Of a stretch of DNA of 64,000 nucleotides, positions 11,314-23,449 are shown piece by piece; position 1 is the first letter of the stretch; each line of letters begins with the position of its first letter. The translations under genes and the position numbers were made by a program. The notes beneath the pieces were generated by a model that did not search any database, was not told the DNA's origin, and saw only the letters and a list, made by a program, of their open reading frames with translations. Source of the DNA: Mytilus californianus. Its lineage: Eukaryota; Mollusca; Bivalvia; Mytilida; Mytilidae. The DNA lies in contig NW_026262701.1 in assembly GCF_021869535.1 (NCBI RefSeq), forward strand, positions 3,983,501 to 4,047,500. The letters are read 5' to 3'.

Positions 11314-13135
11314 ACCACCAGTCAAGAAAAAGGGAAACCAACATTCCAAACAAAGTACTTTCAACGAGTTCCCTACCTACTATCAAAGAACTTATCTTTA
11401 ATTTTTGTATTAGAACGTATGAAAATAGTGGAATTAACCATTTTTGGAGTGCTAAATTCTTTGGATGTTTGATTTGGTTGACAGTTTTGATTTTTATACT
11501 TTATACTACACTTCCACACAATCCTATCAAACAAAAGTTTTCCTATCTAATTAAATGGTCGTTGGATAAATCTGATTGCAAATTTATTTGCTGCAACTCA
11601 TATAAAGTTTTTTTCTCAAATGAAGAAGGTAAAAGAGGGACGAAAGATACCAGAGGGACAGTCAAACACATAGATCGAAAACAAACTGACAACGCCATGG
11701 CCAAAAATAAAAAGACAAACAGACAAATGATAGTACAGATGACACAACATAGAAAACTAAAGACTAAGCAACACGAACCCCACCAAAAACTGGGGGTGAT
11801 ATATATACTTAATGGAGGTGTGATAAAATGATTAAAGCTCTAAATTTTCTCCTTGACAATATTGATGTACTTTTTGGCAATAAAGTTTATCGACAGGTTG
11901 TAGGTATTCCTATGGGCATCAATTTTGTGAATCTTTAATAGCAGACTTGTTCCTTAACTATTATGAATCACAGTTTATAGCCAACTCAGTAAAGAACCTT
12001 CTAAATTCCATTTAATTGATAAATTCAATAACGCTTACCGTTATCTTGATGATATTTTTTCGTTAAATAATCGAGAATTCTCTAAATATGCTGCTGATTT
12101 ACCCAAAGGAACTTACTTTAAATAAATCAAATATTAACAGCAATAACTGTTCTTTCCTAGATTTAGATATTTCAGTGCTACACTAGAAACTCTACATCAA
12201 AATTTATGACAAAAGGGATGATTTTTCCTTCTCTATTGCTAATTTTCATTTTTTGGACGGAGGTGTTCCTTTGGCACCGTCTTACAGTGTTTGTATATCC
12301 TAATTCGTTCGCTATGCCGTTGTCTGTAGTAACGTTTTGGATTTCAATGAGCGTAATCTATGTATTACTAGTAAATTATTAAGTAAGGGAGTTCGTTACC
12401 ACAGATTACTTAAAACCTTTACTAAATTCTTCCATAGATACAAAGATTTGGTTTGCAAGTTTGGCTGTACCTGTGAATATTGGTTTTATTGGTATAAATA
12501 TTGATTTTATTATGAGTAAATTAAAACCATACTAAATATAACACATATGTACTTTCACGGTACTACAATCTGTCGATACCTATATTTTGGCATTGCACTA
12601 GGTCGTGTCTTTCTCTGACTGTTAATGACGTCTTTACACTAAATCCATTATATGTTGGATGTGTACTGATTGATATTTTAGTCTTAGATACATGATTTAT
12701 GTTACTAGTTGTTATTGGCTTTGAACTTGCTGTCAGTAACTTCGAGTACTCTCAGATCTGTACTTGGGTGTCTTTTTTGTTGTTAGGGATGAGGGATGGA
12801 TAAATACCCTGCCACGTCCGTTCTGTGTTTCTGTTTCATGTTTTTCTTTGTATCGATCTGATGAGTTTAGCCTTTTTCAACTGATTTTTATAGTTTGTTC
12901 TTATGTTGTTCTGTTACACCACTGTCCCAGGTTAGGGGGAGGGTTCCCCCGAATGTGATCTACCGAATTAGACATATCACCGGGTTTGTACTTACACGAT
13001 TAACACGACGGGTGCCACATGTGGAGCAGGATCTGCTTACCATTCCGGAGCACATGAGATCACCCCCAGTTTTTGGTGGGGTTCGTGTTGCTCAGTCTTT
13101 GGTTTTTCTATGTAGTATTTTGTGTACGGTTGTTT
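11314..13135 (+). mobile_element. Tandem duplication unit 1: PLE-X reverse transcriptase pseudogene with nested R3
   Basis: The unit starts at 'ACCACCAGTCAAGAAAAAGG'. It holds RT-X remnants: FNFCIRTYENSGINHFWSAK, LYTTLPHNPIKQKFSYLI, then VVGIPMGINF (near 11900), a frameshift, RYLDDIFSLNNREFSKYA (near 12045), and later PSYSVCIS-like and RYHRLLKTFTKFFHRYKDL-like blocks broken by stops. An R3 tail sits inside it on the minus strand (11622-11822). The 3' part runs into the start of R4 and then R3 (12945-13135). An almost identical unit follows immediately. Confidence 0.8.
11622..11822 (-). repeat. R3 tail nested in PLE-X RT (unit 1)
   Basis: Contains the reverse complement of 'CACCCCCAGTTTTTGGTGGG' and of 'GCCATGGCGTTGTCAGTTTG', interrupting the RT reading frame between the SNEE block and the IKALNFLLDNI block. 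The matching insertion in unit 2 is at 13444-13644, so the insertion predates the duplication. Confidence 0.8.
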
Positions 13136-14955
13136 ACCACCAGTCAAGAAAAAGGGAAACCAACATTCCAAACAAAGTACTTTCAACGAGTTCCCTACCT
13201 ACTATCAAAGAACTTATCTTTAATTTTTGTATTAGAACGTATGAAAATAGTGGAATTAACCATTTTTGGAGTGCTAAATTCTTTGGATGTTTGATTTGGT
13301 TGACAGTTTTGATTTTTATACTTTATACTACACTTCCACACAATCCTATCAAACAAAAGTTTTCCTATCTAATTAAATGGTCGTTGGATAAATCTGATTG
13401 CAAATTTATTTGCTGCAACTCATATAAAGTTTTTTTCTCAAATGAAGAAGGTAAAAGAGGGACGAAAGATAACAGAGGGACAGTCAAACTCATAGATCGA
13501 AAACAAACTGACAACGCCATGGCCAAAAATAAAAAGACAAACAGACAAATGATAGTACAGATGACACAACATAGAAAACTAAAGACTAAGCAACACGAAC
13601 CCCACCAAAAACTGGGGGTGATATATATACTTAATGGAGGTGTGATAAAATGATTAAAGCTCTAAATTTTCTCCTTGACAATATTGATGTACTTTTTGGC
13701 AATAAAGTTTATCGACAGGTTGTAGGTATTCCTATGGGCATCAATTTTGTGAATCTTTAATAGCAGACTTGTTCCTTAACTATTATGAATCACAGTTTAT
13801 AGCCAACTCAGTAAAGAACCTTCTAAATTCCATTTAATTGATAAATTCAATAACGCTTACCGTTATCTTGATGATATTTTTTCGTTAAATAATCGAGAAT
13901 TCTCTAAATATGCTGCTGATTTACCCAAAGGAACTTACTTTAAATAAATCAAATATTAACAGCAATAACTGTTCTTTCCTAGATTTAGATATTTCAGTGC
14001 TACACTAGAAACTCTACATCAAAATTTATGACAAAAGGGATGATTTTTCCTTCTCTATTGCTAATTTTCATTTTTTGGACGGAGGTGTTCCTTTGGCACC
14101 GTCTTACAGTGTTTGTATATCCTAATTCGTTCGCTATGCCGTTGTCTGTAGTAACGTTTTGGATTTCAATGAGCGTAATCTATGTATTACTAGTAAATTA
14201 TTAAGTAAGGGAGTTCGTTACCACAGATTACTTTAAACCTTTACTAAATTCTTCCATAGATACAAAGATTTGGTTTGCAAGTTTGGCTGTACCTGTGAAT
14301 ATTGGTTTTATTGGTATAAATATTGATTTTATTATGAGTAAATTAAAACCATACTAAATATAACACATATGTACTTTCACGGTACTACAATCTGTCGATA
14401 CCTATATTTTGGCATTGCACTAGGTCGTGTCTTTCTCTGACTGTTAATGACGTCTTTACACTAAATCCATTATATGTTGGATGTGTACTGATTGATATTT
14501 TAGTCTTAGATACATGATTTATTTTACTAGTTGTTATTGGCTTTGAACTTGCTGTTAGTAACTTCGAGTACTCTCAGATCTGTACTTGGTGTCTTTTTTG
14601 TTGTTAGGGTGAGGGATGGATAAATACCCTGCCACGTCCGTTCTGTGTTTCTGTTTCATGTTTTTCTTTGTATCGATCTGATGAGTTTAGCCTTTTTCAA
14701 CTGATTTTTATAGTTTGTTCTTATGTTATTCTGTTACACCACTGTCCCAGGTTAGGGGGAGGGTTCCCCCGAATGTGATCTACCGAATTAGACATATCAC
14801 CGGGTTTGTACTTACACGATTAACACGACGGGTGCCACATGTGGAGCAGGATCTGCTTACCTTTCCGGAGCACACGAGATCACCCCCAGTTTTTGGTGGG
14901 GTTCGTGTTGCTCAGTCTTTGGTTTTTCTATGTAGTATTTTGTGTACGGTTGTTT
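13136..14955 (+). mobile_element. Tandem duplication unit 2: second PLE-X pseudogene copy
   Basis: Position-by-position comparison with unit 1 gives an offset of 1822, falling to 1820 after two single-base indels. I count about ten differences over the unit, for example GATACC/GATAAC, CACATAG/CTCATAG, CTTGGGTG/CTTGGTG and GGGATGAG/GGGTGAG. The junction reads 'TACGGTTGTTT' followed by 'ACCACCAG', with two shared T bases at the breakpoint. The same RT blocks, frameshifts and nested R3 are present. The longest reading frame in the window (12895-13653) is a chimera across the junction and is not a gene. Confidence 0.85.
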
Positions 14956-15045
14956 GTCTGTTTGTCTTTTTCTTCTTTAGCCATGGCGTTGTCAGTTTTT
15001 TTTAACAACTTATGAGTTTGAATGTCCCTTTGGTATCCTTCGCCT
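14768..15045 (+). repeat. R3 tail inserted into R4
   Basis: R4 is interrupted after 'GTTAGGGGGAGGGTT' by R3 ('GGGTGCCACATGTGGAGCAG', 'GCCATGGCGTTGTCAG', ending 'CTTTGGTATCCTTCGCC'). R4 then resumes with 'AACATGTTTAACCCCGCC'. Confidence 0.7.
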
Positions 15046-15335
15046 TTCTTGAGAGCTCATAAACATGTTTAACCCCGCCATATTCATTTTAATTGGTCCA
15101 TGTCTGTCATATTTTTTTTGTTAAATTGTTTTGTTATAAATTAGGCAGTTAAGTTTTCAATTGAAATGTTTCATATTTTTCATGGCGGGGCCTTTTAAAG
15201 CCGACAATACGGTATGGGTATTTCTCATTGTTGAAGGCCGTATGGTTGCCTATAATTGGCTACACCCACTTCATTTGAACTTTGGTGGATAGTTGTCTCA
15301 TTGGCAATCATGCCACATCTCCTTATTTTAGTACA
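15046..15335 (+). repeat. R4 repeat, remainder of PLE-X 3' tail
   Basis: Contains 'GGGGCCTTTTAAAGCCGAC', 'TTGTTGAAGGCCGTATGGT' and the terminal 'GTTGTCTCATTGGCAATCAT', the same 3' end as the copies at 38370, 42570, 48770 and 63365. Confidence 0.75.
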
Positions 15336-15586
15336 AATAAAAACTTTTGAGGCAAATTACCGATAGTTACGAATGCATAAATAGGAATTGAAAATTCAAG
15401 GGAATTGTCCTAATACGATCATTTTGAACAATTTTTCACTTTCTTATACAAAAAAGGCAGGATTACGTTATTCTGTTATTTATTGCTGTATTCAGTATTG
15501 TTTTTAAATATTTATTTTTTATATTTTAGCACCCAATTATTCCTTATCCTTTATATCTTTTACTCATTTTTCTATTCTTAATTTTT

Positions 15587-15701
15587 GGCCAATACTCTTT
15601 GTTCTGTAAACCCCATGTATGATCTAATGCTACCCGTTATTTTGGCCAATACTCTTTGTTCTGTAAACCCCATCTATGCTTTCATGCTACCCATTATTTT
15701 G
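15587..15701 (+). repeat. 57-bp direct duplication (two units)
   Basis: 'TTTTGGCCAATACTCTTTGT' followed by 'TCTGTAAACCCCAT' occurs twice, 57 bp apart, each time ending in 'ATGCTACCC.TTATTTTG'. Confidence 0.8.
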
Positions 15702-16790
15702 CCACATGCTTACCTTAATTAGGAACGCCGAAACCCCAAAAATATTAAAGGTCAATAATGTATAAGTCCTCGAATATTTGAGAAGCTATATGAGAAAAAG
15801 GGACATAAAACTTATTCCTAAGTCATTCTAAGGTCAACATTGAATGAGGGAGGTGGACCCTTTGTTTCTTGATAATTTTCAAATTTATCAACGGAAAATT
15901 AAACAAAACAAAAAATGGATGTTATAAATCTTGTCAGTATCATTGTACTGACTTATGAGTTGATAACACCCTAGCTGGTCATTAGCAGGGGTATCAATCA
16001 AGTGCTTGAATATGAAAATAACACTTAATAGAATCGGTGCGTCCGAAGCTGTTTTGTTTTAGATAACCATCACCTGGGACGAATCATTTTACCTAGACAG
16101 GCATTAATTGAAAAAAAGTTTTAATATATTGGTGGCTATTGGCATTTACTTACTTTAATTTTAATGCGTCTCGCATTGTTTTTAATTTCAGCTATATGCA
16201 CATCATGATGATCAATAACCATTTTTTTATTTTGTTATTTTAGCACAAATATTAAATGAAATAATAAATAATAATATGCATTGAACATACGTTTAACGTA
16301 CACAACGAAAAAATGGGTGGATCAGATTATATGGTAGATTTCGGTAGCCACACTTTTCGTTAGTTAATCGGTGGCTCTTTAAGTCTCTTTGATTTGTATA
16401 AATATAGAAAAAAGCCATTCAAATTTATTTTTGAAATTGCAATGACTAAAATTACAAATAAAAAAATAAGAAATAAGAGGCTAGGCTTTTCGTAAAAAAC
16501 TTCGTTCTTGTTGAAAACTTTTTGGAATGTGGATTTGGAGCGTAATTCAAAGACAGTGATTCGATAATATGGGATCAAAACTACCAGGCTCTTTTAATCC
16601 TTATAATATTCAGTCAATAAATTCACAAATTATATGACAAAGCATTTTCATGCAATGAATATTCCTTACACATTCAGTTTATAGTACTGTGATTTAAACT
16701 TTGATGTAAATTTCAACTGATGTCTGGAATTAGTTAATATTTCTTTTACCAATTAAAAAATAATACCTATGAAACAAACAAAATGCTTCC
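15702..16790. other. AT-rich stretch, nothing recognised
   Basis: No supported exon or known repeat end. The reading frame at 16360-16578 (minus) is hydrophobic and AT-driven. Confidence 0.5.
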
Positions 16791-16794
16791 ATTA

Positions 16795-17090
16795 AACAAC
16801 AACAATTTACGGTTAGGGTCCAGTAGTCACCATTTGTGTTGACATGAAATATCAACGATACAGAAAATATTTCTGTTTACTAATTATATGAAATATTCGA
16901 AACACTAAGGTTTTACTACCCCAGAAAAAGATGGCATAAGCCGTATTTGGCACAACAGTTAGGAATTCTTAGCTTTCGAATTTTGAATATTCTGTATTGA
17001 ATTTCACCTTCCAAATGTTTTGCTTCTAGTGCCACTGATGCGCATCATGTAGGCAAAATGCGCGTCTGACGTATTAAACTTTGTAGATGG
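16795..17090 (+). repeat. R6 interspersed repeat
   Basis: Contains 'GTCACCATTTGTGTTGACAT', 'AAGCCGTATTTGGCACAACA' and an end with 'AAATGCGCGTCTGACGTATT'. The same order of blocks occurs at 44640-44872, 58030-58290 and, inverted, 40280-40490. About 300 bp long; class unknown. Confidence 0.75.
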
Positions 17091-17261
17091 GTATATTAAA
17101 ATTTTCAGTAAAACGGTAATGTCGCTGTGCTAATTCGAAAACTTTTGCCCTTTCACAATACCAATAGACCAAAATATTTTTCGAAGTTGCACTTTTTTGC
17201 ATTTTGAGTTCATTTCTAGTGAATAATCGACATTATTGTTTTTCAAAAAAGATTGGAAAAG

Positions 17262-17560
17262 AGAGGCAAATAAAGGCAACAGTAGTATACCGCTGTTCAA
17301 TAGTCATAATTTGATTAAGCAAAAACAAATCCGGGTAACAAACTAAAACCGAGGGAAACACATCAACTATAAGAGGAATACAACGGAACAACAGAAACAC
17401 TGAATTACAACAAAAGCAAACGCCAACATACATACAAAAGATACCAAGTGTGTTTTGTGTACTATTGTTTGTCTGTTGGTCTTTTTCTTTTTTTATCCAT
17501 GGCGTTGTCGGTTTATTTTCGACTTATTAATTTGAATGTTCCTTTAGTTTAGTTTTTACG
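17262..17560. repeat. R2 fragment (minus) next to R3 fragment (plus)
   Basis: 17262-17435 is the terminal part of R2 on the minus strand ('AAAGGCAACAGTAGTATACC'). 17440-17560 is R3 on the plus strand ('TCCATGGCGTTGTCGGTTTA'). They lie just downstream of gene copy B. Confidence 0.7.
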
Positions 17561-17718
17561 CTTCATAGCTTCATACTAACAACGTTCCATTTTATCAAGT
17601 TGATAGAATGAAAGAACAAATCCTTTCAAATCAACACAGTAAGGCTGAATACATGATGATGTGGGATAACCATGAACGTCAAGTGGCAAAATAATTGTAT
17701 GAAATTAGAGATCTATGT

Positions 17719-17724
17719 TTTAAT
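17719..17724 (-). terminator. Candidate poly(A) signal of copy B (ATTAAA)
   Basis: ATTAAA on the minus strand, about 160 nt after the stop codon. The surrounding sequence is conserved in copy C near 41300 (TTTTAATGCAT on the plus strand). Confidence 0.35.
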
Positions 17725-17883
17725 GCATTGAAACATACTTAAAACAAATAACACAGTCCAACAAGAAGTCATTCTCTTAGAAACGCAAACCAATTTATGA
17801 AGTAAAGATTAAAAGCAAAAATAAAGGTTGTCACTTTGGTGAAGGATTGTTATCTGAAGGATGCCAACAATGGGAGAATATTA

Positions 17884-20800
17884 TCACTTAGAAGGTATCG
17901 GAGAATAGTAACAGTAGAACACTTCAGTTGTGTCAGTTTTCCTTGGATGACATCCATTATCACTACTGTTGTTCCTGTCATCCTCGTCGTCCATTTTCAC
18001 CGATTCTACAGTATCATTCATTCCACGTACATGCTGGCATCTCGATGTGTACTTGTACATGTAGAAGGGATGATTTGCTGGCATGTTTATTCTGCTGTAG
18101 GCAGATCCATCGGACCTATGGCAAATAGAATTAAAAATGTAAAATAAAGTATTAAAAAGATATATCTACTTCTGATTAAATAATGTAAATGAGACCTATA
18201 GCTGAACATCAACATGTTTGTCAGTTCTTTTCGTTGCAAAAACAACTACAAAATCGTAAAGTACTTGTTAAGGTGACAGTCTTTATTTGATTTTTTTTTT
18301 ATTCATTCTTCCTACGTTATAGTAGACTGATTACTTTAATGGGACATTCTGCTGATATTCGTTAAATAACTATTTATGTTTGGAGAAAGCTACTGGCGAC
18401 ACAAACAAATTAAAAATTAAAACTACACTAATTTTGGATATAAAATTATGAAATTTCCGTCTATATGGACCAATTATCTTTTATCAACATAATCCTATGT
18501 TTTAGTGGAGATTTTCAAAGCTTTAAAAACTGTAAACAGGAAATTTAAGTGTGGATTAATCAACGTAAAGTCGAAACGGTGTACTCGTAATTGACTCTTA
18601 ATTTGTTTTTTCGTACACATCCATATAAATTGTTTGTTCCTATCGATACCGATAAGTAATAAAAGAGGCATCATTTAAATATGAGAATGTAGACAGGAAC
18701 AGAGGTAAGAAAAAAAAAAACATTTTGATTTTGCCATTTGCTTAGGAACTTTCCGTTTATAATTTGCCTCGGAGTTCGGTATTTTTGTTATTTTACTATT
18801 TTCCATGTAAATCAAAGCAGGGTAAACATGATCAGTTTGGTGAATTTTCTTAAAACAACTTCACAAAGGGCATTACTGGAACTGAGTTCAAAATGTTTGT
18901 ATCAATTTACAAGCAAACATTATGATCGTGAACCATAATTTATACATGTACCTAAAAACGTGTTAAAAAAACAAATAATGAATTTTGAGCATAAAAATAA
19001 ATAAAAATATTTGCAAGATATTTGTACTTACCATCAATTTCAATGTATTGATATAAAGTCAATAAACTGTTCACACAGAGATATGTCTTTTTTTTGTAAT
19101 TTTGATGGCAAAATACAAATGGTGAAATCAAAATGGCAATATCTAAACATGAAAACTATGCTCAACATTTAAATTCAATGAACATTAACTGAAGGTGCAG
19201 GACTAAATAACCTCCTTGGAAATTGGAAATGCCAATGCTTATAACAGTGAATGCAAATACAATATTGACTTATCATAACTGGCTCCCTTCAGACTAACCT
19301 AAGCACAAACTTTAACTTGTAAATTAAAAAAAGTGAAGAGGCGGGCCAATATAATCTCCATGGAAATGAGACTTGCATATGCTTACTATACAACTGCATA
19401 CGTAATATCATTGACTTTACACTAGTGTTTCAACTTAAACTGATCTGACTGAGGGGGCGGAACCACATTATCTCCATGGAAATAAGATGAACAAATTCTA
19501 ATACAACTGCATACCAAATATCAATCAAACACCTATCACTAATGGTTCCCCTTTAGTTTTCATAATCAAAAACTAAAAGATATAAACTTTGCAAAAGTTT
19601 CAGTTCAGTATTTTTGTTATTTAACTTTTTTCAAAGTCAATAGCCCATGACTGAGTCGGGATTAAATAATCTCCATGGAAATATGATGTGACCATGCTCA
19701 TACAACTGCATACCAAATATACTTAACTTACTTTAGTGTTCCACATAAAGTAAACTAATAAAAAAGTACAACACATTGTTGACGCCGCCGCCTTCGCCGC
19801 CGGAAAAAATAAACACACCTAAGTCTCGCTTTTTCGACTTCGTCGAAGCGCGACAACAAATGTACAGAAAATAACGTATATATTGAATGATGATGTACCT
19901 GCAACAGTAGTATATTTTTGTATTCCTGTCGTAGACTCCATCTGGAAGAACGCCACCTTTTGAGTTAATATTTACGTTATCCTCGTCGTCCCAATAGATA
20001 TAGCCAGTGCAAAATCCTATAATAAAGATATTCAAACGGTAATGTATGATTATATTAAAGAATCGTAGATTTATGACTGCAGGATACATTCATTTATAAA
20101 CTCTGAATCATTTTGAACAATTCATTTCGTTTTCAATGGGATTACGTTTGATAAATGCTGATTTACTATAACGCTTGTTCCAAATCAAGAACTGAATAAG
20201 AATTACAAATGTACTCAAAACCATTTAAAAACTTTAGAACAGTTGCAAGGATATAATTTTTGTGGTAACCATATTAAACGGTATCAATAATGATAATAAT
20301 AATAATCATAATAAAAAAATTATCATAATAATAAATTCAAATGAACATTAAGCAAACTTTTGACGTTAAATATAAATATGTTTTTCTATGTATGTAAATT
20401 AAAGAAGTATGGCGAATTAAGTGTCAAACAATAGATATTACACAACTAGCACAGGCTAAAATTATTTATACACTATTCATATATATATATATATATAATC
20501 GCTAGAAGGTTATTCAAGAAAACTGCATTTTTGATTTTAAAGTCCTATAAAGTGATTATTGTTAAAATGTTGATGTAATCCATAGAATAATTGTAATGAC
20601 ATAATGACATACATGGTCATGCATCTATTAAATTCCTAAAGCTAAAATGATATCGACGACAAAGAAACACAGAAAGGGGAAAGTGTAGATGGCAGTTCAA
20701 TTCTAAGTTGACACTTAAGGGACATAAAAATAAATAAGTAAAATATGAATGTTGTAAATAGAAACTGACATACCTGAAGGGCACGAATCGCCATATCTCG

Positions 20801-23044
20801 CAATACAATAATTTCCTTGTGGCCAGGTTCTTGATCCGCTGTAGGATGTTTTTGTACAGTAATACATCTTTGTGTTTGAATTAAAAGTACCTAGAAGTAC
20901 ATAAAGGAAACTGAAGACTGGTTTTATTTTCAAATACTGTAACCATATATTCCACATAATTGAACATTGTACAATGCCTTTCCAAATCATTTTATATTTA
21001 CTCTCTTTTCTGTTAGTAAATGATTCCTTCTGAATGAGAAAATGTAAACACTCACGACTTTTATTTTGTCTGTTCTATTCTATTTTAGTTAATGTTTTTT
21101 CATTTGAATTGATTTTTGTAGTTTTCTTATGCATTGAGGATTATACGAGGGGAAAATACCAGTGGATGACTTTGACGTAGATAGATTGGACAATCTAGGG
21201 AAAGAATTTCAGTCATTTCTGGTCTCAAAATATCGTCGTGTGAACAGTTGTTGTTGCTTCATTAAGAATGTCAGTGTTTTAGCATCCTTTTTTTTTACAG
21301 AAAGTTCCACATACAAAGATGAAGAAGAAACCGCACCCAAAATCTTCAGGATTAGTTCTACATTGTCATGGTGGAGGATTTGTAGCACAGTCTTCAAGGT
21401 CACATGAGGTAATGTATTTCCCATTTGGTAATAATGATTAAAATTTAAATCAAAGTTTATAAACTCAATATCATAGATATTTGACTAAGACATAAAAAGT
21501 TATATAGGAATCGATTTACGAACATGAAGAGTAACTCTTTGTTCGATTGGGTTTTTTATAGACAAGCAACTTAGATAAATAAAGCATTCCTTTTTTGGAA
21601 ATTGAACATTTCACGTCAAACAATGTAGTTTCAGAAATTTATCCCTATATTTCCATTGGAGATATACCATGGATTTTTTCACGTTGTTGTATTCCCAATT
21701 CTGTACTGCTGGATTTGCTAAGAATTGTTCATTGATTAAGTTAAAACCATGCAAACCCGTTAATCGTAGTACTAGTGCTGTACTACTAAAATAGTTTTTA
21801 TAATAATTGTTTAACAGCAAAAATTCATTATAAATAATGGAGATACAACACTATAAAAATATTTTTTTTCTGAACTAGCTAGATGAATAAGCCATTATAA
21901 TCCAATGGGAGTGTGGAGATAGAACAGTGTAGTTCTGAAAAAAACTCGTAGAGTGTAGAAATCTCGTATTACAGTTGTATGGGGAGATAGACAATTGCAT
22001 TTGGATCTCAAATAAATAGCTATCTCCATTTATACCAAAAGTGGACATATAACACTATAAGATTCACATGCCGATATCATTACAGACTTATACTATCACC
22101 TTTGAGTATCCTATTTCCTTGTCTTACTATAATGCTGGTGATTAATTCATAACTGCTCCGATTTACAAAAAGTTTCGTACTAATTAGCGTATAGTTAACT
22201 AATAGTGATTACTTATAGAAACATATACCCATGATTAACTTGCTACAAGAACTTTTTAAAAAGATACGCGTTAGTGTTTAAGAAAATGCTATATTTACCA
22301 AAAATACCGATAACAATTCTGCAACCAAAGATAATCTAAAATTTTCGGTTTCATTGTGTTGTTATGTTGGGCACATGACATTTATGAAGTGTTTATTTTT
22401 TTTTGCTGTCTCTTTGACGTATTCTTCGAACATTTCTGTTTTTATTTAAGCGACATAATGTTTATGGAATATTCAATTACAAATGAAATGTGCTTACCAA
22501 AGAAGTGATGGCCCGGATTTGGGGAAACAGAGTTTATATTTCTGTTATCTTCATTGTCCTGGTACCTCACACCTTCAGCCCATCCAGATGGGCATCCAGT
22601 TTTTGGTTTCGGAATCGAGTACCTTCCACTTGGCCAACTATCTAAAATTAAAAATACATGTTTTAATGCATTTCTAAACAACTGACGTTAATATTTCGTT
22701 TGAAAAATAATATTGATTCCTTAAAAACAACATTATCTGATGTGATATCTGACGATATTGTTACTGAGATAGAATTTGTTATATTGATTGATTTAATTAT
22801 ATAACTAAACTGATTTCTAAGAATATAAAAATGGCATCATGAGTAGATTATAAATTACTATCAAACAATAGCATTTCGTTTTACATAGACTCTAGATATG
22901 TTACAAAAACATCTGATTACCAAAGATACCAGGGTAAAATTCTTATCTATTAGATTTATCCATAAATAACAGCTTTAAATTAGAAAAAAATGTACAAAGC
23001 TTACATGCACAAGCAGATGCAATCATCAATAACAGAATAAACAT
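17884..23044 (-). CDS. Apextrin-like ApeC-domain secreted protein, copy B (intact)
   Basis: Five coding exons: 23005-23044, 22498-22641, 20774-20890, 19899-20016 and 17884-18115 (stop TGA). They join to 651 nt, or 216 residues, with every junction GT/AG and phases 1-1-1-2. Exon 1 is a short signal peptide (MFILLLMIASACA). The first ATG used by copies A and C is ACG here, so translation probably starts at the second ATG. The mature part is one ApeC domain: SWPSGRYSIPKPKTGCPSGW and RYQDNED; then YYCTKTSYSG and WPQGNYCIARYGDSCPSG; then FCTGYIYWDDEDN, LPDGVYD and YYCCR; then PFYMYKYTSRCQHVRGM, DDEDDRNN, GCHP and FYCYY. There are ten cysteines in the mature chain, consistent with a disulfide-bonded secreted lectin-like protein. 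ApeC proteins are implicated in recognising microbial surfaces; this copy has no MACPF or other domain. The end carries an extra SPIPSK absent from C and A2. Confidence 0.85.
18725..18810 (+). repeat. R1 tail fragment in intron 4 of copy B
   Basis: Matches the last part of R1 ('TTTGCCATTTGCTTAGGAAC' and 'CGGAGTTCGGTATTTTTGTT' then ATTTTACT). It keeps only the 3' end, like other R1 copies. Confidence 0.65.
19070..19856 (+). mobile_element. Helitron-like non-autonomous element with tandem core, in intron 4 of copy B
   Basis: Four diverged copies of a block with 'ATAATCTCCATGGAAAT' followed by 'ACAACTGCATACCAAATAT' (around 19210, 19350, 19465 and 19660) end in a GC-rich 'GCCGCCGCCTTCGCCGCC' stretch and a hairpin, 'GCTTTTTCGACTTCGTCGAA' then GCG. 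The same end type closes the arrays at 45285-45350 and 53018-55200. A tandem core and a 3' hairpin are features of bivalve Helitron/pearl-like elements; that assignment is inference. Confidence 0.6.
20275..20505. repeat. AAT/ATA and TA microsatellites in intron 3 of copy B
   Basis: Imperfect (AAT)n at about 20285-20335 and (TA)n at about 20480-20502, with AT-rich DNA between. Confidence 0.8.
21301..21408 (+). pseudogene. Isolated hormone-sensitive-lipase-like exon (HGGG oxyanion-hole exon)
   Basis: A 108-nt open segment (36 codons, phase 0 at both ends) is bounded by a TTTTTTTTACAG acceptor and a GTAATG donor. It encodes KVPHTKMKKKPHPKSS followed by LVLHCHGGGFVAQSSRSHE. This is the oxyanion-hole segment of hormone-sensitive lipase (LIPE family), where HGGGFVAQxSRSHE is highly characteristic. 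No neighbouring exon with the GDSAGG nucleophile motif or with Asp/His catalytic blocks was found in the window. It lies in intron 2 of apextrin copy B on the opposite strand, and the equivalent segment of copy C is missing (replaced by PLE-X). It is probably a stranded exon from a duplicated lipase gene. A very long gene with remote exons cannot be excluded. Confidence 0.7.
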
Positions 23045-23368
23045 GTTCTCCGTCTTGTGTTGTTCTGGACTTGAATCAAAGAAGCTGTAAAAGTTAAATC
23101 TTTTTATAATATAGTTCACTATTTGTGTAAAAAAGCAGATTAAATTTGGTTGAGTAAACTCATTAAAGATTTGTATTGTTATTGAAAAAAAATCAGAAAA
23201 AGTAAGTGTTAAAATGATTTTGTAAGTTACAAAATATGTTGAAGCTTTTAATTAAAAATTTATTGTAATTGTTAAAGATAATAATAATAAAAATATAATG
23301 AAGAAATATTTACACCTCTTCATAACTAAAACAAACCGTAACAGTCTCATTAAAATAAAGATACATAC

Positions 23369-23440
23369 CTCAAGTGACCTGATCTTCAACAATTGACAGA
23401 CTGCTTTCACTTGAAGGAAGAATGCCACTTAATAATAAGC
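23369..23440 (-). other. Probable 5' UTR exon of copy B
   Basis: Ends at a GTATGT donor and matches the positions at 2327 and 51275 upstream of copies A and C. It would splice to 23084, where a TTTTACAG acceptor opens exon 1. Confidence 0.5.
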
Positions 23441-23449
23441 TTTGACCAA

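Noticed and set aside
12895-13653. Longest reading frame in the window (252 codons, plus)
   Set aside because: It runs from an R4/R3 tail across the tandem-duplication junction into PLE-X RT and an inverted R3. It is a chance fusion of repeats.
21159-21235. Possible lipase exon (VDDFDVDRLDNLGKEFQSFL)
   Set aside because: Open in the B unit and broken in the C unit, but it matches no hormone-sensitive-lipase block I know and lacks a convincing donor.
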